This document shows positions 58,964-64,000 of a DNA stretch of 64,000 nucleotides, one piece after another; position 1 is the first letter of the stretch; each line of letters starts with the position of its first letter. Location of the stretch: assembly GCA_019671135.1 (NCBI GenBank), contig JAHRHY010000013.1, forward strand, positions 186,001 to 250,000, given 5' to 3'. The translations under genes and the position numbers were made by a program. The DNA comes from Linnemannia hyalina. Lineage: Eukaryota > Mortierellomycota > Mortierellomycetes > Mortierellales > Mortierellaceae. The notes beneath the pieces were generated by a model. That model worked only from the letters and a program-made list of their open reading frames with translations. It was not told where the DNA came from and did not search any database.

Positions 58964-60236
58964 ATGGCCATACTCGTGAACGCCCTAAAGAGCAAATTCG
59001 ATATCCACGTTGTCAAACACATCGACCTCGAGGACCTTTCGATCGATATGACAAGACCCGACCATTGGTCCACCATCGTCTCTTCCAACCGCCTCGTTGC
59101 CCGTCTGGCCCGTATCCCTGGATTCAAGTGGCCTGTTCAGAAGGTTCAGCTTCGAGTAAGGGATTGGAAGGAGATGTGGAGCAATAAGGGTGGGGGATGT
59201 GGGGGGGTGGGATGTGGTTTTTTCGTTGGAGACATGAGCGCCAAGGCTTGTTTAGAATTTTTTTTTTTTTTGGGACGGTACCCCTAACCCCATTGTTTCC
59301 TTTTCGTTTCTCTTTGTTTTAGATTATTATCCAGGTAAAAGAGCAGACCAGAGGGACAAAATGAGAGCACAGATAAGAACAGAGTATATGAATAAGGACA
59401 TGGACACCACTACCATTCATTATCAGGAAACAAACACATTACTATTGCTCAAGGAAAAAAAAAAAAAAAAAAAAAGACTACCGCTGCTCATGGTCATAAC
59501 CACAAAAACTCCTCTCACCCATGACCCAAAATAGGAGGAAGGCGAGGACGTAGGAAAACTGGAATCGCCCTTCACCCCCGCCTCAGTAGTCGACGGCGCC
59601 AGCGTCACCTCCTCCATCTTGCCCTGTACCATGACCATCTTCCCTACCGCCCATTCGGCCTTTACCGATTTCGTCTCGCAACTCGCCACCAAACCTGACC
59701 ACACTTTTTCTATCAAGGGCTCGGCGGATATTGTGATCGATTTAGGACTTTTGGGGATCCATACCATCAACGGCGTCGACTTTATATCCGACCTAACGCT
59801 GCGGGGGCTGAACAGTCTGCCGGATTTGGAATGCACAGAGATCACGGAGGTGGTGAGGTCTTTGGCGTCCGAGGTGACGGTCAAGGCGCTATTTGCTATT
59901 AACAATCCGAGTCAGCTAGCATTGACGCTCGGAGACCTCCAACTCGCCATATGGTCGCCTGCCTCAGAGGACGAGTCGGACAGACCGGAGCAGTTCCTAG
60001 GGACTGTCAAACTGGTGGATCTGAAATTGGTACAGGGCGTGAACGAGGGTAAGGTGGCGGTGATGGTTCTGGATACGACCTTGGAGGCGACTCGAAACTT
60101 CTTGAGGGCCACCGAGGCGAGGACCGTGGTTCTGAAAGGGTTCGGGAGTACGAGCGAGAATGCGGCTATCAATGCGGGATTGAACAAGTTAAGGACGACG
60201 GTGTCGGTCCCCGTCTTTTCGGTTCCCGACGCGTAG
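58964..60236 (+). CDS. Single-module DUF3712-like protein, 301 residues
   Basis: Exon 1 58964-59155 (donor GTAAGG) and last exon 59535-60236 (acceptor AAATAG) are clear. Between them, TTTTAG, then 12 nt ATTATTATCCAG, then GTAAAA at 59,323-59,334 makes a microexon giving VQLR-IIIQ-EEGED; without it the frame is also kept. The protein has no signal or membrane helix. GSADIVIDLGLLGIHTINGV and NNPSQLALTLGDLQL align with one module of the large DUF3712 protein at 3.3-8.6 kb (GSADSMLDLGPFGL, HNPSQLTLNIGTMGM). It is best read as a lone cytosolic-looking relative of one module, possibly derived by partial duplication, or an N-terminally reduced gene. Function unknown. Confidence 0.75.
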
Positions 60237-60960
60237 AGTAGTTTTTTTTTTTTTTTTTTTTTTTGGAGATCAAGCCATTGTACATCTAATAAAAAATTTC
60301 TATACCACATGCTCTTTGTGGTTTGTTTGAGTCGTCAAAGCGTCATCATTAACCATCGATGGTCCAAAAAACAAACTACATGTTGCTGGATGGCGGTAAA
60401 GGAGTTATTTTGAAACGTGGTACCAACTAGGGCGAGCGCGTTAACTGCTATATCCGTGTTGGCCAAGCGCGTAGCTGGGTGTCTCAGGTACGCGTTTGGG
60501 CAAATAGTCAAGTGTGACAGAGTGAAATAATTAAGGCACATGGGAGGGAAAAAAGACCCGAGGTACTCCCTCCTGGCGCTTCATCGACACCCAAAGCTAG
60601 GACAAAAGGTTTTTGACAAGCTCCTTTTTTTTTATTGCACACATTTCGCGGTAATGAAAGGAAAATAACCAGAAGTCTTTATTTATGCTCACTTTCGACA
60701 AGACCCACCCATGAAAGTTGCTGGTTCCCTTGATAACTTACCTTCCGACATGACCAGAACTGTCCTTGACACACAAAAAAGATGCATCGGGACACCTGCC
60801 AAGAAAAATCTACTTTTTTTTTTTTGTTACACTCAGGATGCAAAATTAAAACTGCACATTTATTCTTCTATAATCTGATGTACACTCGCTTCCTGTAATA
60901 CGACATATAAGTGATCAGTTCCTTGGATGACTTGGATTTCAACGTGGCTGGGACTAGGGG
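60237..60960. other. Intergenic between convergent gene ends
   Basis: Poly-T tract right after the DUF3712 stop (60,242-60,264), AATAAA-like words, and AT-rich sequence with no gene. Confidence 0.5.
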
Positions 60961-63900
60961 CTATAGTGGGTACACTTCCTGCTGAGGATGACGAAGCTTT
61001 GATGACGACGTTCCTGCTGTCGCAGGAGCGGGAGTAACATCACCAATGGTTCCTAATCCATCAACCGCATGTGAAGGAACGCCGCTGGGTGGCTGATGAG
61101 GAGGAGGAGAGGGAAGAAGGGGTGCGCTGGTCGACGATCCTGCGGGCGGATACTGAAACTGCATCTGGGGCGACTGCTGAGTCCGGAGGGTGGTCATCAT
61201 GGTCGTAATCATCTGCTGTTGCATCTCATGAATTTTCATATGCTGAAAAAACATCTCTTGCATTTGCGCCTCCTGCTTCTGACTCCAAGTTTGGACCATA
61301 TGCTGAAGCTGCAACATCTGTTGCTCGAGCGATGTAAGCGTCGACGACGGAGGTGCCTGTCCGCGTGGTTGGTAATGATGGTAGCTGGAAGTAGATGTCG
61401 GCTGAGTGGATGGCTCCTCTCCTCCGATCCGGTCGAGTGCCCCCAATGCCGGTGGTTGGTGTTGTTGCTGCTGGTAGTGATGTCCAGCAGTCGACGGGTT
61501 CTCTGCAATTGCAGCAGATTGCTCTTGCTGTTGGTGGTGATGTCCGGCAGCCGACGGGTTCTCTGCAATGACTGCAGGTTGCTCTTGCTCTTGCTGTTGG
61601 TGGTGATGTCCGACAGTCGACGGGCTCTCTGCAGTCGCAGCAGGTTGCTCTTGCTGCTGGTGGTGAAGTTCGGCAGTCGACGGGTCCTCCCCAATGGCAG
61701 CAGGTTGTTCTTCCTGCTGCTGCTGCTGCTCCCTCTGCACCGGTGACCGAGCTTCTGCAGCATGGTTGGGCTGAAGCTGTGCCGAAATCGTCAACGGTGA
61801 CTTTTCCCGAGGGCGCTTCTTGTTCAATGCGGCATCCTTGTCGGTGGCAGCACCAATCTCTTTCTGGAAGGACTTGAACATGGTGCAACGAAAAATATCA
61901 TTGTCCAGGATCTTATTGGGTTGATGGCGATGGAGACGATAAGCGGCATCCTGAAGAATGATGCGGCGACAGCGCACGAGTAACCGCAAAAAGCTGGCCT
62001 TGGCCTTGTTTGCCTCCGAAAAGATCACAGGAGGGGATTGTCTATCGTTATCCGCCGTGCCATTCTCATCCCCCGAGCTGCCTGCCTCCTGTTCCTGAGC
62101 TGTGGAGGCGGGTGTGCTGTACGCTGATGAGACGTATTCGGCGTCCGATTCTGTCTCGGCAACATGTGTCTCATCCTGCGCCGAGTCTGCTTCATTGTCA
62201 CCGTCGCCATCCTCGTGATCGCGGTCGTCCCTCTTCACTTGCTTCCCTTTAGAGCCGCCAGCCTTCCGCTTGTACTTCCTACTCGCAGCCTTGTCTCCTT
62301 TAGTAGCCGCCTGGCTGTCCTTCCTGGATGCCTTGGTGGAGGGTGTTGTTGTTGTTGTTGAATAGTCCTTGGCGACCTCGTTCATCTCGTCCAGACACTC
62401 CTGCTTCCACCACGCATTGTCGACGCCGAATGCAAACTCGATCCAAGGGAAAATCAACATTTGGAGAGGGATGGGCGGAGAGACCCCATTCCGGGCCAAC
62501 GAGTAGGGCTTGTCCAAGAACCCGGCCATACCTTCAGGAACGGCAGTAAGTAGCTGTGGGACGTGGCATTCGCCGAATGCCCCACGTTCGACCGACCATC
62601 GCCCTCTGTCGTCGATATCGCTCTGAGGGATCTTGAGCTTCGTTGCCTCCGCAGTACCAACGCGATAACCGTCATCAGCCTTTCTGGGGTATGTGATACC
62701 TAGGTACCTGAAGTTCTTCTTGATCGCGGCCCAGACAGTTGTAGGAAGACAGCTTACGGTCGGGTCACTCGCGCTTGGTAACAGTTTGAACGAGGGCCAC
62801 TCATCCTTTCCTAGGTCTCTGAAAATGTCACTTAGGGTACGCTCCGATTGTGGGTCGCGTTCCATAGCACCCTACGGTCGATAAATGATGTAAGAATAAC
62901 GGTTAATATTGGGAATTTTTGCCAAATGTAATTTTTGCTCATATCGTTAAAGTATAACAGTGTGCGCACCTGCCAGATTTGGAACATGTAAAAGGCGAAA
63001 GCGCTAAAGGTACAACGAGCCAAATCGTAATGTCTCAAGGCGCTGACATACAGCTTTTGATCGGCATCCGAGGTAGGGTCGCTGTTCTTCAACTTAAAGG
63101 TGAGCACAACGCATTGCTGAGCCCCTGGTTGTTGATTCAGTGCCGGGACGACGGCAAAGCAGTCCGAGAAGTTGATCTGGTGGAGTTCCTCGTCCTGGAG
63201 GAGCATGTTGTGTGTGGCCGAAATGCAAAACATTTCCATAAAGCTGCGTCCGTCTTTGCGTTGACCTTGACCATTCCAAAGGACGTTCAGCGCCGTGACC
63301 ATGTTGCTCAAGGTGTAGTAGACCCGACCCCGCGTCGACACCGGTCGAGCACCTTCCCGTTCATCCAAGGCTTTCTGGCACTGATCGATCTTGACGTGGA
63401 AGATCTTCATGTCACTCGGTGCGAGTTTACCAACCTCATCGCGTGCCATCTGCAGACGGTGTATCCTGCCCAAGGAACTCCGAGCCAACTTGACTGCGTC
63501 AGGTCCCACGGACACTTCGACAACTACTAAATTGGGAGTACATTCAATCAGCGGAAACAGGTCCCTTAATGATTTGCCATTTCTATAGTAACCAAATGTG
63601 CCTGTGATAGATGAAGTACATGGAGCGACACGCGTCTGCATATTAGACTCACCTGAACCTCCCCTACCGGATGAATCCGTTGTTTTTTGGCGCTTAGACT
63701 TTGTGCGAATAAGCACCTCCTCCTCAAGAAACTTTGCGACCTTAGACTCTGAATCAACGAGATAGACTGATCTCCCCTGTGGACCCTCGTACTCCTCCTT
63801 GTGTCTCTCACAAAAGCTCTATTGAGACAGATATTGAAGACGTGTTGGAAGACGGTCTGTCAGAATAAGAGCGAAAAAAAATGCAGCGTCGTCATTGTTG

Positions 63901-64000
63901 GTTGCTCGCATAATACAGAAAAAAGGGGTTGTGCCGTACCTTCCATCTGCGCGTAGTTGGCATGTATGTTTGGAGAGAGGACTTTCGGATATCTGTCAGG
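60961..64000 (-). CDS. Crypton/Ndc10-type tyrosine-recombinase-fold protein (5' partial)
   Basis: Reverse strand, running off the window. Exons: 64000 or beyond to 63940, 63818-63653, 63526-62970 and 62871-60961; introns 121, 126 and 98 bp (the 126-bp one is optional, since the frame reads through). The start reads LQTYMPTTRRWK / SFCERHKEEYEGPQG, a core-binding domain. The Ndc10 domain-2 fold follows: THNMLLQDEELHQINFSDCF, SALRHYDLARCTFSAFAFYM, then KIPQSDIDDRGRW, MAGFLDKPYSLARN and the closing IFPWIEFAFG. The C-terminal ~400 residues are a Lys/Asp-rich linker, ~20-residue Gln/His repeats and a Met/Gln-rich coiled coil. Catalytic Arg, His and Tyr appear replaced, so it probably binds DNA without recombining. 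Confidence 0.75.
61470..61710 (-). repeat. In-frame ~60-66-bp tandem repeat
   Basis: Four to five units coding EQPAAIAENPSTAGHHHQQQ with substitutions, inside the Crypton/Ndc10-like gene. Confidence 0.8.

Overview
The window is eukaryotic. Genes are split by short introns (about 60 to 130 bp, GT...AG, donors often GTAAGT or GTAC), lie on both strands, and are separated by long pyrimidine-rich spacers. The families (chitin synthase activator Skt5/Chs4, DUF3712/Tag1-like proteins, a fungal F-box protein, Stealth phosphotransferase, Ndc10-like recombinase-fold protein) point to a filamentous fungus. The style fits early-diverging Mucoromycota such as Mortierellales; that placement is inference. 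I recognised no tRNA, rRNA, CRISPR or complete transposon.

Layout. 0.9-2.7 kb: three tandem copies of a ~412-bp repeat abutting a truncated gene start. 3.3-8.6 kb: a 1,582-residue membrane-anchored DUF3712 protein, reverse strand. 8.6-14.2 kb: gene-poor, with dispersed repeats and relics. 14.2-19.3 kb, reverse strand: a frameshifted relic, a small two-helix membrane protein, a C2H2 zinc-finger ORF, a relic of a Stealth gene and an intact 750-residue Stealth gene, with a duplicated upstream block. 20.0-22.0 kb: a diverged, short member of an unrecognised gene family, here called family P.

The main structure is a giant inverted duplication. Roughly 24,071-36,546 reappears in reverse orientation at about 40,080-52,652, around a 3.5-kb single-copy spacer carrying nicotinate phosphoribosyltransferase. 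Each arm holds one long family P gene (1,148 and 1,172 residues), one F-box gene with a Gly-His hexanucleotide minisatellite (792 and 774 residues) and one secreted-protein gene. The inner ~6.4 kb of the arms agrees everywhere I compared it, apart from two repeat-length changes; the outer ~6 kb differs by a few percent. That two-level identity suggests arm-to-arm gene conversion or a second exchange. Differences between arms concentrate in simple repeats in the promoter and intron of the P gene and the coding repeat of the F-box gene.

53-64 kb returns to single-copy sequence: a Skt5/Chs4-like Sel1-repeat protein with a C-terminal prenylation box, a small single-module DUF3712 protein with a possible 12-nt microexon, and a Crypton/Ndc10-like protein that runs off the window and appears to lack most recombinase catalytic residues. 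Housekeeping functions represented are NAD salvage, chitin synthesis, glycan phosphorylation and ubiquitin-ligase substrate choice; no common pathway links them.
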